A stretch of 64,000 bases of DNA from Pinus tabuliformis (taxonomy: Eukaryota; Streptophyta; Pinopsida; Pinales; Pinaceae): positions 608,175,918 through 608,239,917 of the forward strand of contig CM062815.1 of NCBI GenBank assembly GCA_031772625.1, in the 5' to 3' direction. Of this stretch, positions 21,568 to 31,299 are shown piece by piece. A program made the translations under genes and the position numbers. How positions within the stretch are numbered: position 1 is the stretch's first letter; each line of letters starts with the position of its first letter. The notes under the pieces were generated by a model. That model ran no database searches. It saw nothing but the letters and a program-made list of their open reading frames with translations, and had not been told where the DNA came from.

Positions 21568-22737
21568 CGACAGGTTTGCCTGAAGGGAAAATTATAGAAC
21601 AAGCATATCTTATCCTCCTCAAACTTGACAAAAATAAAGAGGTACTTGCCAGCAATGACTGGGGAAAAAGGGAAGAAAACTTGAAGAACTTCTTTGGTAG
21701 CAGGTCGCTCTTGAACATGACACTTTCACTCCATCACCATGATTGAGTCGGGTTGGGTTATTCCGTTCACTGGTCACATCACCATTGCTCCTCCGTACCA
21801 TCCATTTTTGGGGATAACACTACCAATCCATCTCAGTGTTGTCGATATGTTCAAGAAAAGTCACTCAGAGAATTTACCACCCAGCTAACACCTTGTCCAC
21901 TACAATACCTTTGCCATCCATTTTTCATGGCTGCCATTCCTGAACCTTGTATCATCAGGTCGTTTTCACATCCAGAAAATCATTTGCCTCGTTTCGTGTT
22001 GTAGATGTGGGATTCATTAAGGCCCTCCTACGACGGGTCACTTCTTGTTGAAATCAACTCATTATCCAAGAAGTTGACTTAGGAACAACCCTTTCAGTAC
22101 TTTAAAGCTTGCATACCTCAATGGCAAGTTTCTCACTTCCGGCGATAGGTTTACATCAACGACCTTCGACCGAAAGATTTTACGTGGAGTTCGACACCAA
22201 ATCCTATATTCACACCACATGAATTGTACTACAGTACCTTGAGGGTCATTATCATTATCGGTGATTCCTCTAGCGCCTATTAACAACTTACATCATTGGC
22301 TGGTAATTAGGCGATGTCTTTCCATGTTTGACTTCAGAACATCTTTTCACATGGATCGACTTGTACATCGGGTGAATATTGAATGAGTTTTAAGACCCCA
22401 GATCTAGTTTCATCCATCCGGGCTGCGATATATTCAAGAAGATAAAGACATCAAATGTACACAGTAGCTGCACAGATGATCATCCAAGCTAAGCAATGAT
22501 GGCTCTACAAGAATCACCAGTCTACAATAGCGGGCGATTATCTGTCCTATGTACATGAAAATGAACTTATAAAGCAAAGCATGGGAATGCCCGCCTCAGC
22601 TAGATCATGAAAATAATATGAAGATAATGTATTTTATTTTATACAGGTCACCTTCCAGTTCGAATACCTCAGATCCTCATGATAATGCATTTCACCTGAC
22701 ATCAGAAGATTTACGACCTCATGCTTTAGGGGGCAAC
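21568..22737 (+). other. 3' untranslated region and polypurine tract, composite element
   Basis: No ORF of note. Collinear in parts with 8030-9077 and 41590-42643. It ends in TTTAGGGGGCAAC before the LTR2 start TATTATAG, matching the polypurine tract of the 28 kb element. Confidence 0.6.
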
Positions 22738-23774
22738 TATTATAGACATATTTGGACACTGCAACCCCAATCACATATGTCAATAAACCAAGGGCTCTTA
22801 AACCCATAAAAGTGTTGTTTCATACCCTAAAGGATCATGGTCAACTGATTACATCATTTCCTATAAGTTCCACCTGAAAAACCACTCAGAACTGGCCAAA
22901 ACTGGACCATACAGACTACTCCATGCTTAGGGTGTGATGCATACTGGCTACTACATTGGCCAGGTGCGATGCATACCTAAAGAGCCTTCTGTGGGGTACG
23001 ATGGGTGAGAGTAGACAAATGGCAGAGGTAGTTTGCTAAGTGGAAACCCATAGAATCTTCTAGAAACTACTCATATGACACTTGCCTCTCTGAATTAGCC
23101 CAGGGGTGAGTAAGAGATCAAATAAATATCCAAGTGGAACCAAGAACTATTAGTGAAATGACACTAATCAAAAACCCAGAAGCTGATTCACCCCTCTGCA
23201 AATATCTATAAATGGATCCCTCAGCTGAGAGATCTAGAGGCGGGAATTTTGTAATTTGTAAGGAAGTGTTGTTGGTTTCTATTTGAGAAGAACCATTCTA
23301 TTGTTGGCTGATCTTACTTTTCATGAGATGAAGAGGGCTTTCATGCTGGGAGGATGATGTTGGATCAGACAGCTGGGATGTAATCCTCTCTTCTACTTCT
23401 ACTATCAATAAAGTTCTTTGAGTTTTCCTCCATATAATTGTGTATTTGTGAATATTGTTATTTGTGGATGCAATTGTATGGTTAATGTATTTCTAATTCT
23501 GCATTGTTTATGATATCATAGATCGAGATGCTTTGATGGTGTTTTTTTGCTTTGCCTCTACAGGTATTCTCTAAAGCGGGACAAGTAGGAGAAGAGTGGC
23601 AAGCTCTATCAAGGGAGAGAGGAAAGAAGTAAGGAGCCAAGCGGAAGATACAGGTTGGTCCTCTTTGCTTCACTCTTATCTACCATACATAAAGGAAATC
23701 TTGAAGCGCTTTGAATTGTTTGTTTCTAAGATAGCTACCCATCTTAGTGGGACTAGCAGATCGAAAAGAAACTG
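22738..23774 (+). repeat. LTR2 of the composite element
   Basis: Complete at its start and lacking the last about 21 bp, where it is fused to LTR3. Heat-shock element at 23053-23065. Confidence 0.8.
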
Positions 23775-24645
23775 CTCCATGGTCAAGGTGCAATGCATCT
23801 CACCTGCTACACATGGGAAGTGTGATGCATACTGAAAAGGCCTTCTGTAGGGTGTGATGAGTGAGAATAGACAAATGGCAAAGATAGTTTGCTAAGTGGA
23901 TGCCCAAGGAATCTTCTAGAAACTTCTCATACGACAATTGACTCTCTGAATTCACCCAGGGATGAGTAAGAGGTCAAATAAATCTCCAAGTGAAACCAAG
24001 AACTATCAATTGAATGACACTAATCAGAAATCTAGAGCTGACTCACACCCTTGCAAGACATCTATAAATGGATCCCTCATCTGAGAGATCTAGAGGCTGG
24101 AATTTTGTAATTTGTAAGGAAGTGTTGTTGATTTCTCCTTGAGAAGAGACATTGTATTGTTGGGTGATCTTGCTTTTCATGAGGTGAAGAGGGCTTCAAC
24201 GCTAGGAGGATGATGCTGGATCAAACAGCTGGGCTGCAATCCTCTCTTCTATTTCTACTATCAATAAAGTTCTTTGAGTTTTCTTCCATATAATCCTGTA
24301 TTTGTGAATATTGTTGTTTGTGGATGCAATTGTATGGTTGATGTATTTCTGATTCTGCATTGTTTATGATATCATAGATCAAGATGCTTTGATGGTGTTT
24401 TGTTGCTTTGCCTCTATAGGTATTTTCTAAAGCGGGACAAGTAGGAGAGGAGTGGCAAGCTCTATCAAGGGAGAGGGGAAACAAGCAAGGAGCCAAGCGG
24501 AAGATACAGGTTGGTCCTCTTTGCTTCTCTCTTATCTATCATACATAAAGGAAATCTTGAAGTGCTTTGAATTTTTTGTTTCTAAGATAGCTACCCTTCT
24601 TAGTGGGACTAGCAGATCGAAAAGACATTAGTTTTCCCATAAACA
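23775..24645 (+). repeat. LTR3 of the composite element, 5' truncated
   Basis: Starts at the position equivalent to about 22914 of LTR2 (ACTGCTCCATGG) and runs to CATAAACA. It is more diverged from LTR1/LTR2 than they are from each other. It has the best heat-shock array, GAA-TTC-GAA-TTC at 23909-23926. Confidence 0.8.
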
Positions 24646-25500
24646 GTTGGCAAGTATCCAGCATCAAGCATAAGTTTTCTACATGGTGCTTAACCAATCC
24701 AAATACAGTCAAATCATCCAAATAGACCTCCAGGACTTTGTTGATATATTCTTTGAACGCTGCAACAACTAAGCATGAAAAGATGGTCGGCGCGTTCTTC
24801 AACCGAAACAACATAATGATGTATTGAAAGTAGCCCCACTTAGTTGTAAAGGTGGTCTTTCTCCTGTCTTCTAGTGCAATTTTGATATGGTAGTACCCTG
24901 AGAACCCATCAGTAAAATAATATGCTTCTTGCCGGCCGACATTTTCCAATACTTCATCTATGAACAAAGTTGGGAATGGATTGTGCACACATGCGTCATT
25001 GAATTTCCTGATGTCCATGCATATTCTTATCTCACCCTTCTGCTTCTTTTCCTACACTACCATAGGGCCTACCTAGTCAGATTCTTCCACTGGCTCAATG
25101 ATTCCAGCTGTGAGCATTTTGTTTAGTTCTACGTAGACATTTTCCTTGTACTTCAGATTCAAGCGGTAAGGCCTCTGCTTAACTGACTTCGCGTCAGGTT
25201 TTAAGGTGATCTTCATCATCCCTAGATCGCCAACGATCCCTTGTAAGTCTATGACCTTGGTTGGGAATAAGTCCTGGTACTTGCGGAGTAACTCAACGAC
25301 CTTATCCACCATCGCATCATCGCGGTAGTTGTTGAGCAGTGCATACTTAGGTTCATCTTTCGTACCAATGTTCACCTCCTTTCTCTTTACTGGTACGGTT
25401 ATGTCAAGGTCTTCAATCAATGGCCCTTGAACCTCGTGATAGCCTTCCATTTCTAGAATGTTAACTTTTCACAGATCTTCATCATCTTCTTCAATAGTCA
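24646..25500 (-). pseudogene. Reverse transcriptase of the reverse gypsy element
   Basis: The minus strand encodes KYQDLFPTKV, KPDAKSVKQRPYRLN, GIIEPVEESD, then MDIRKFNDACVHNPFP, FTDGFSGYYHIKIA, FRLKNAPTIFS and the catalytic YLDDL (about 24.72 kb), ending at LMLDTCQL where the composite element begins. In-frame stops lie between PVEESD and MDIRKF. Subdomains from fingers to palm are present; thumb and connection are lost. The linker before RT (25.1-25.45 kb) follows the Gag-like domain. Confidence 0.85.
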
Positions 25501-25600
25501 TGTTGTAACACTCCAGCGCGCAGCCCAGTTGGGTCGCCCATTTAGGCTGAACCATTTCTATCGGCTCCTAGGGTATTTTAAAGATAGCTTATTTTACTAC

Positions 25601-26104
25601 TTATAGCGCATCATCAACAATATCCCACCAACGATCCTCAAATGTGAAGGTTAATAGGAATCCTTCGTGCAAGATATCCCATTCACTTGTTCCATGGTAG
25701 AGCTCCATCTCTATATACCATTTCCTGGGTATAATATCCAGGGTATGAAAAAACAGGTGCACCCACTTAGATTGTGGCTCTTCCCCATAGACTTTTGTCC
25801 ATTTGGCAAGGTGCACGTGTGGATCATCTCTTCTATCATACTTGTCTTTTAATTGCATATGAGGCTTCCCAAACCACATGCGCATCATCCTTCTACATGC
25901 GTGCCAATCTTCGAATCTCCTTTGGTGTGTACCCCACCATCTTCCAGGTGTAGCACGCAAGACCCATTTCAAAGCTTCGAAATGTTGATGTTCTAGCACC
26001 TCACCTTCAAATCTGTTCAGGAAGTCATCTACTTCACTTAACCCATCATATGTAGGTAGATCGCCTACCTTCATCGATATGCAGCACAGCGATCTTGTCA
26101 TCAT
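25601..26104 (-). pseudogene. Second Gag-like domain between protease and RT
   Basis: The minus strand has YDGLSEVDDFLNRFE, then LKWVLRATPGRWWGTH and FEDWHACRRMMRMWFG. This is the pattern of a retrotransposon Gag capsid core (substrate-like FxG start, a hydrophobic-L-x-x-x-A-x-x-WW turn, F-x-x-W helix). It lies downstream of the protease and upstream of RT on the same strand, separate from the real Gag at 26.7-28.2 and 43.7-44.65 kb. 167 codons are open. The role is unknown; it may be a duplicated capsid module in Pol. Confidence 0.65.
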
Positions 26105-26199
26105 GTTACAATTCAGAATGGTTACCTCGTGTAACTGGTTCTTCCATCATTCTATCTCTTCATCAAAATCTGATGTGCGAAATAATTCGCGCTCCCATG

Positions 26200-26660
26200 A
26201 TACTCGTCCACCCATGTTTGGATTCACCCAGTCTTATTCTCACATGGTTATCTTGTAGATGCGATTCAAATCGTCGACACTGTCATAGTCACGCACTGGC
26301 TCTGTGTAATGCAACCCTTATTCAAGGTACAAAGGGACAACTACGCGCAGAGGCTTCTTCTCAAAATCATCTTGCACTTCTTCAAATTGATCACCCCAGT
26401 CATGTTAGTGGCCCAATCTATTCCTAATAGCGTGGGGTAGGGATTGCTATCATCAACAATCTCTATTACTTCGAAATCTTCTAGCGCGCTTGCTCCTTTG
26501 ATATCCACTGTGATTCCCTGCAATCTCCCCATAGGTAGGATATTTTACTGGTTCGCCATCCACGGTTGGATAGGAGACCATTACAGCATAGGCCTTCCCA
26601 TGTGCTCCCATGTCTTCTTCGGCAAGACATTCACGTCCGATCATAGATCCAGAATCACTT
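26200..26660 (-). pseudogene. Protease region of the reverse gypsy element
   Basis: The minus strand shows GRLQGITVDIKG, EVIEIVDDSNPYPTLLGIDWA and MTGVINLKKCKMIL, the C-terminal half of a Ty3-type retropepsin (the LLGIDWA motif after the flap). The N-terminal active-site segment near 26.65 kb is damaged by stops and frameshifts. Confidence 0.65.
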
Positions 26661-26679
26661 GGTCCATCTCATATTCTCC

Positions 26680-28220
26680 AATCTATGCGATTAATCTCAT
26701 CTCCGTTCATGTTCGTGTTGTGTGCTTTCCGAGCTTCCAGACTACATGTGGTTCTCCTGGCGTGGTGCCAACATATCTATTTATGAGTTCCTGTAGCCCC
26801 TTTATAGCCTTTCTATCACGCAACAGCTTCATGCATGTTTCCAGGAACGTTGTGAGCATCGATGGGTCCATTTCCGACTCTAGTCTGTCTTTATTTCCTG
26901 AAGTGGAGGCATCAGTGAAGCTCTTCTTGGCTTCCATGAATTTTTCCTTAGCGCACCCCAAATCAAACTCTAGTTCCTTTGTTGGAGCCTTGTGAACCCA
27001 AGTACTTTCTTTAGGCTGCTTGCCTTTGTCATCCCCTATTGTAATTCCACTTCGGAGCACAATATTTACATTAGGGTCTTCCTCGCATGGCTCAGACCAC
27101 ATCATTTGTAGGTTCTGAGTCAGGGGAGGTTGGAGTGCTCCTTTATCACGTAACCTCGCTTTCAGTGTGGGAAAATCCTCCATCTCATGATCAAACAATG
27201 TACAATACAAGCACGACGGTCGCGTTGGATTCATACAATCACGGACATAATGTCATGGCCCTCCGCAATTGTAACATATCAGTTGTCCGTGACCTCTTTC
27301 AGGTCCTCCTCCACCTCAATTTTGTCTGCGCCCCTAAAATACAGTTTGCGCCATCCCTGCATTTTGGTCAAGGGTCTGCGTTTCGGCATGAACTCTGTAG
27401 GTAGGAGTTTGATCCATCATCAATTCATAACTTCTACAGGTGCACTCATCATGTCCCACTGATCTACAGAAATTACAGAATAACTTCGCTGAATTCTGCA
27501 TGTACTTTTGTAATAAATGGCAGTTATATGTAGCATTCTTTCCTCCTATCTGACAAATCATGCACCATAATGTAGGCACTGCGCTCGGTAGTGCTTATGC
27601 CTCCAGTCTCAATGGCATTGGTCCTCCTCCCATGAGGTAATTCGCGAACATCGGGCAGTGGTCCTTATCATGTCCCTGACCCTTGCATTTTACGCACCAT
27701 ACCTCATCGTGCACTTCTGGCTGAGCTACCTTGTCTTGTTTCAAACTCTACATCTCAAGGCACAAGTTTTTCAACTGTGCATGAATCTACTGAACTCCCA
27801 GGTTGGGATGCTGTATCAGAGTCTCATGCATTCTCATCATGACCTCCAAGGCCTCAAACTAATTTTTTAGCCTCTTTTGTGACAGCACGTTCCTTAGATG
27901 CGGAGTTAATGATGCTACAAACCATTTATGGTGTTGTCCATCTATCAACGTCATGTTAGCTTCATGAATTATGCACTTTAGTTGCTAATCCAACTCCCAA
28001 GGGGTCTCGCCTGGTAGCATTGTGAGTTCCTTGAACCCAATGATCAGTTACTCCTCTGACTTTGGCCTGCCAAATTCTTTATTTAGCACAGTTTGAGTAT
28101 CTATTATCCCCACATTTGGATTGTCATTGGAATGCTTAATGTACCAGGTTAGCATGTGATCTTGTGGAGCACTGACCAACGTTTCTTTCTTTATATTGTC
28201 ATCCGTGACTCCCTACGCTT
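26680..28220 (-). pseudogene. Gag C-terminal half with five zinc-knuckle motifs
   Basis: On the minus strand, from 28.22 kb down: end of the capsid; then CVKCKGQGHDKDHC (about 27.69 kb), CMICQIGGKNATYNC (His lost, 27.56), CNFCRSVGHDECTC (27.47), CYNCGGP-stop-HYVRDC (27.28) and CLYCTLFDHEMEDF (last Cys to Phe, 27.2). Four match or nearly match CX2CX4HX4C. Then follow NVNIVLRSG and an acidic region leading to the protease. It is interrupted upstream by the 28 kb element. Multiple stops and shifts. Confidence 0.8.
28062..28220 (-). repeat. 159-bp direct duplication flanking the nested element (left copy)
   Basis: About 155 of 159 bases match 43692-43850. It encodes the same piece of host Gag (WYIKHSN...VLNKEFGRP on the minus strand). 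It ends one base before the 5' LTR. Confidence 0.9.
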
Positions 28221-28523
28221 ATGTTACACTAAAAAATGTCACTATGGCTATTTACAGTTAGTATGGCTCTATCAATAGTCATGCTATCCTCCTGGGCAGG
28301 TCTTATGCCTCTGCTCTCCATATCAAACTCCAAAAAAGAGAGAAAGTCTTTGTAAATGTGTTTATCTCTGGGTACGCAGATTCTCTCGGCCTTACCTGCA
28401 TATACGCACCTAATGTTCACAAAAGTTGCGTACTTGTACGCTCTGTATGTAAAGGGACAGGTGCGTACCCCTGTAAAGGTCAAAAGGCGCGAGTTTCATC
28501 TTTAAAAAGTTACTTGTGGTCAT

Positions 28524-28546
28524 TTCTAGAGCATTCTAGAAGGTTG
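28524..28546 (+). promoter_or_regulatory. Heat-shock-element-like array in U3
   Basis: TTC-nn-GAG-nn-TTC-nn-GAA-nn-TTG: five units in exact 5-bp phase, three perfect. Identical in the 3' LTR at 42946-42968. It lies 140 bp before the TATA box. Confidence 0.6.
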
Positions 28547-28685
28547 TTTGATGTGTATTGAGCGCCTCCAGATGGTTCATGTACCCCTATGAAAGAGGAA
28601 CTTATCCCATCAAGAGAGGAGCTATCCCATCCAAAGAGGGGATTATCCCATTGATGGTGGACCTGATTAACTTCCTCTTGAGCAC

Positions 28686-28693
28686 TATAAATA
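28686..28693 (+). promoter_or_regulatory. TATA box of the 5' LTR
   Basis: TATAAATA, repeated at 43108-43115 in the 3' LTR. Transcription should start about 30 bp downstream. Confidence 0.7.
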
Positions 28694-29133
28694 CAGGCAT
28701 TGGGCCAGAAGGAGGGGGAGGTTGAAAGCTAAACATTTCTAAGGGTAGATGCTGCTGGAATTAGGACTCCCATTTAGAAGCTTGTGAGGAGAGATTGTCA
28801 TCTTTGCTTGTTCTATTTTGGAAGTGGGTGAGCTTTGTCAAAGTAAAGGAGAACTCTTGATGGACCCTGGGAGGGACTTGCACAACACCAAGGCTCAGGT
28901 TGTAATTGTTCCTTTTGTTTCCTACTAATGCAAATGAGTCCATTCTTCTCAATAACTTGTTATTTATGAGTTGTTTCATGTACTCCTTGGTCTATATGTT
29001 AAATATGTTTTATTTTATGAGATTATCAAGTGCTATTTAATCGTTTGATTGTTAGTGAATGCAGGTTTCGAAGTGAAGGAGGAGCTCATCCGGATCAGCG
29101 AGACTGGACTACTACAACAGCGTTGGACTACAG

Positions 29134-31280
29134 GTAGGATCTAAACACTTGATTTCTTGTATGGTAAATGCATGTTTAGAGAAGGATTTCTCTTGTTTGT
29201 CTTGTTTGTCACTAGAGAGTCTTAGGCTCCTAGGGAGGTTGGTTGTGTCCGCACTATCGACTCTTTCTACCTGACAAAATGGCGACTCCACTGGGGAATC
29301 CATTGATGTGAAAGTTTTTTCCTTTGTATGCAACTTTGATCTGAGAAAAGTCATTTATTTTCTGGTTTTTGGCTGTGTGACTTTGTATTTGGGTGGGCTA
29401 GCTTAGGGTTAAATTAGATTTAGTTTTTCTTGGTTTTTCCAGTAGTACGCACCCTCTGAGTGTTGCACAGTGCGTACTTGTACGCACTGTTTCTGTGTGC
29501 ACAGAGCGGGCCCGCACCTGGATTAACAGGTTGCCTGCGTACCCTGCTAAAAATCAAGAAATTTCCATTTTTTACATTTTTCCTCTTAGGTTTTGCTTTT
29601 TCTTAGTTTTTACTGCCCAGATCCATTAGTCCCCTGTCAAAGAACTTCACCTGAACTTGTTTCGATAGCATTGAGTGTTTTAGTGGATTGCATAGAAGTT
29701 TAAGCCCTAGGGTTTGATTTTTGAGTAGGTCCTGTAGTGACTTTGGCGGTAGAAGTTGTCAAGCCTTAGATCTCTCTGGTTTTGTCAGCCTTCTTAGGAG
29801 TCGGACCTGTCATAAAAGTCTACCTGTGAGAGTGACTTACCTTTGAGTTGTCTCTTTGGCGAATTTCGAAGTGCTTGTTGATTGAGTATTGAATTCCATT
29901 TTACAAAAAGAGCAAAAAGATTTGAGTTTTGTTTTGACTGGTTTTTTGATTCTGCATTAGCTGGTCCTTGGCTTGATTGTGGTCAAGTAAAACAACCTAG
30001 AATCATCCTTGTAGGCTTTTACCTCGTTAGGTTTGCTTTAGAGTAAATTTCCTTTCGATTTGCTTGTGAGTCAATTTGTCATAGATTTTATAGATTTTGA
30101 GATTGTTTTTTATTAAAATAGATTTATATGCTTTATTAAATAAGGAAAATACAAAAACATCTCCTTTGAAAAGTTTTGTTTCAAGTAGTTTTTGGAGTAT
30201 TTTGCAAGAGAAAGAATTTTTCGTGCACGTGATGAGTGGTCATGTTTGTATGCTTGGAAAGATAAAGAGTTTTATTTCTCTGATTTTCGTTGCCAAGAGA
30301 GTTGTTTTTATATAAATTTGCATTCTCTAAACTTTCTTAGCTAAGAATTTCATTGAAAAAGAAAAGTAGTGTAAATCATCCTAAGTGCATCTTTGTAGTG
30401 GTTTGAGTCGAGTCTACACACCATTGGTTTCATTTCTGCTACCCTTTGTCTTAAGGAAACCATAAAATTAACGCTTAAAGTAAAATCAACGTAGTAATTT
30501 TTATTTACTAGGGCTCTGAAACACCAATATAGATCAGGCTAGTGTCTTGGAGTAGGAGAGTAATTAACTCTCCAAGACAGCAAAACCAAACAAGTAGCTT
30601 ATCTTGTGGTAGGATAAATCCAACTGTTGCATTTATACTCTGGGAAAGCTCCTCTTAAAGGAGAAGCACGAGCTCGTGTCTGAACCAGTGAGGGGATCAA
30701 TCCTCCCTCGTTGGGAACGACGCCAGACACGCACGTATTACAAACGGTAAACCTCGGATTAACCATTGTCGAGGAGCCAGGGGTCACTTATCGGTAAACC
30801 TTGGATTGTTGTCAAGGGGCCGGTAAGGGGATTGAGCTTGATACTCTGCCCTTGCGTGCTGTCGGAGTTTAGATTGTTCCCCCAGGTGTATTTGCCGCTG
30901 TTGGTAACCTTAGTGGCCATAATCTTAGGATTCTACCCAAGGTGACAGTCGAGGGAAGATCCCACTGTACCTGGAGCAGACGTTGGCTAGACTCACTTGG
31001 ATTTTCCGAGGGGTTCACTTCACTCGAGACGGTTAAAGTGGAGGAACTTGTGCCGGTCTATTCATTAAGCAGGTTTCCGGGGTAACTGTTCCACCCTCCA
31101 CTTCTGTACTGAATTCGGCGATGTTGGGTTTCATCTCCAACTAGTGTTTTCAGTCTCGAAGGCTACTGTTTGTGCATGGTTTGATGCCCTAGATTCTTTA
31201 GGCGTGTGATTCAAATTTGTTTGGTTCTTTAGCGACTTTAGGTGGTTTGATTTGAGATTTTACTTTGTTTTCGTGTGTAG
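29134..31280 (+). other. Possible leader intron
   Basis: The donor CAG/GTAGGAT sits in U5 (the related LTR2 has CAG/GTTGGTC and the 9.9 kb LTR TAG/GTAGGCT at the same place). An acceptor with a T-rich tract ending GTGTGTAG lies 20 bp before the Gag reading. Splicing would remove the PBS and leader from the translated RNA while the unspliced RNA serves as genome. Inferred from consensus only. Confidence 0.4.
29280..29297 (+). promoter_or_regulatory. Primer binding site, tRNA-Arg type
   Basis: TGGCGACTCCACTGGGGA, 3 bases after the LTR, the form known from Tat/Ogre elements. Confidence 0.85.
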
Positions 31281-31299
31281 TAGTTAAAAGTTTTTAGCT
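29298..31299 (+). other. Leader of the Tat-like element
   Basis: Non-coding. It contains a second cluster of GTACGCA/TGCGTAC (29445, 29471, 29480, 29536), a strong hairpin with TGTCTTGG/CCAAGACA plus inner AGAGT/ACTCT (30543-30579), a 12-bp palindrome CACGAGCTCGTG (30667), and twin hairpins CCTCG/CGAGG (30752-30774) and CCTTG/CAAGG (30799-30817) within a duplicated CGGTAAACC block. These are candidates for packaging or translation signals. Confidence 0.55.

Larger units (their letters stand above)
15809..24645 (+). mobile_element. Composite non-autonomous Tat-like element with three LTRs
   Basis: Structure: truncated LTR1, PBS, long leader, Gag lacking a capsid domain, protease fragment, long 3' region with hairpins, polypurine tract, LTR2, then LTR3 fused directly to LTR2. 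No RT, RNase H, integrase or antisense ORF. It interrupts the RT/RNase H of the reverse gypsy element. LTR1 lacks about 55 bp at its start and the host lacks about 255 bp at the same junction, so a deletion removed both after insertion. Confidence 0.8.
28222..29276 (+). repeat. 5' LTR of the Tat-like element
   Basis: TGTTACACT...CCTGACA, with AAA then PBS. U3 contains GTACGCA/TGCGTAC heptamers (28372, 28427, 28462) and a heat-shock-like array. TATA at 28686. U5 holds an exon-like block from AATGCAG (about 29064) to the splice-donor-like CAG/GTAGGAT at 29131. Confidence 0.9.

Noticed and set aside
29280..29297. tRNA gene fragment
   Set aside because: Only the 18 bases complementary to a tRNA 3' end are present, directly after an LTR: a primer binding site, not a gene.
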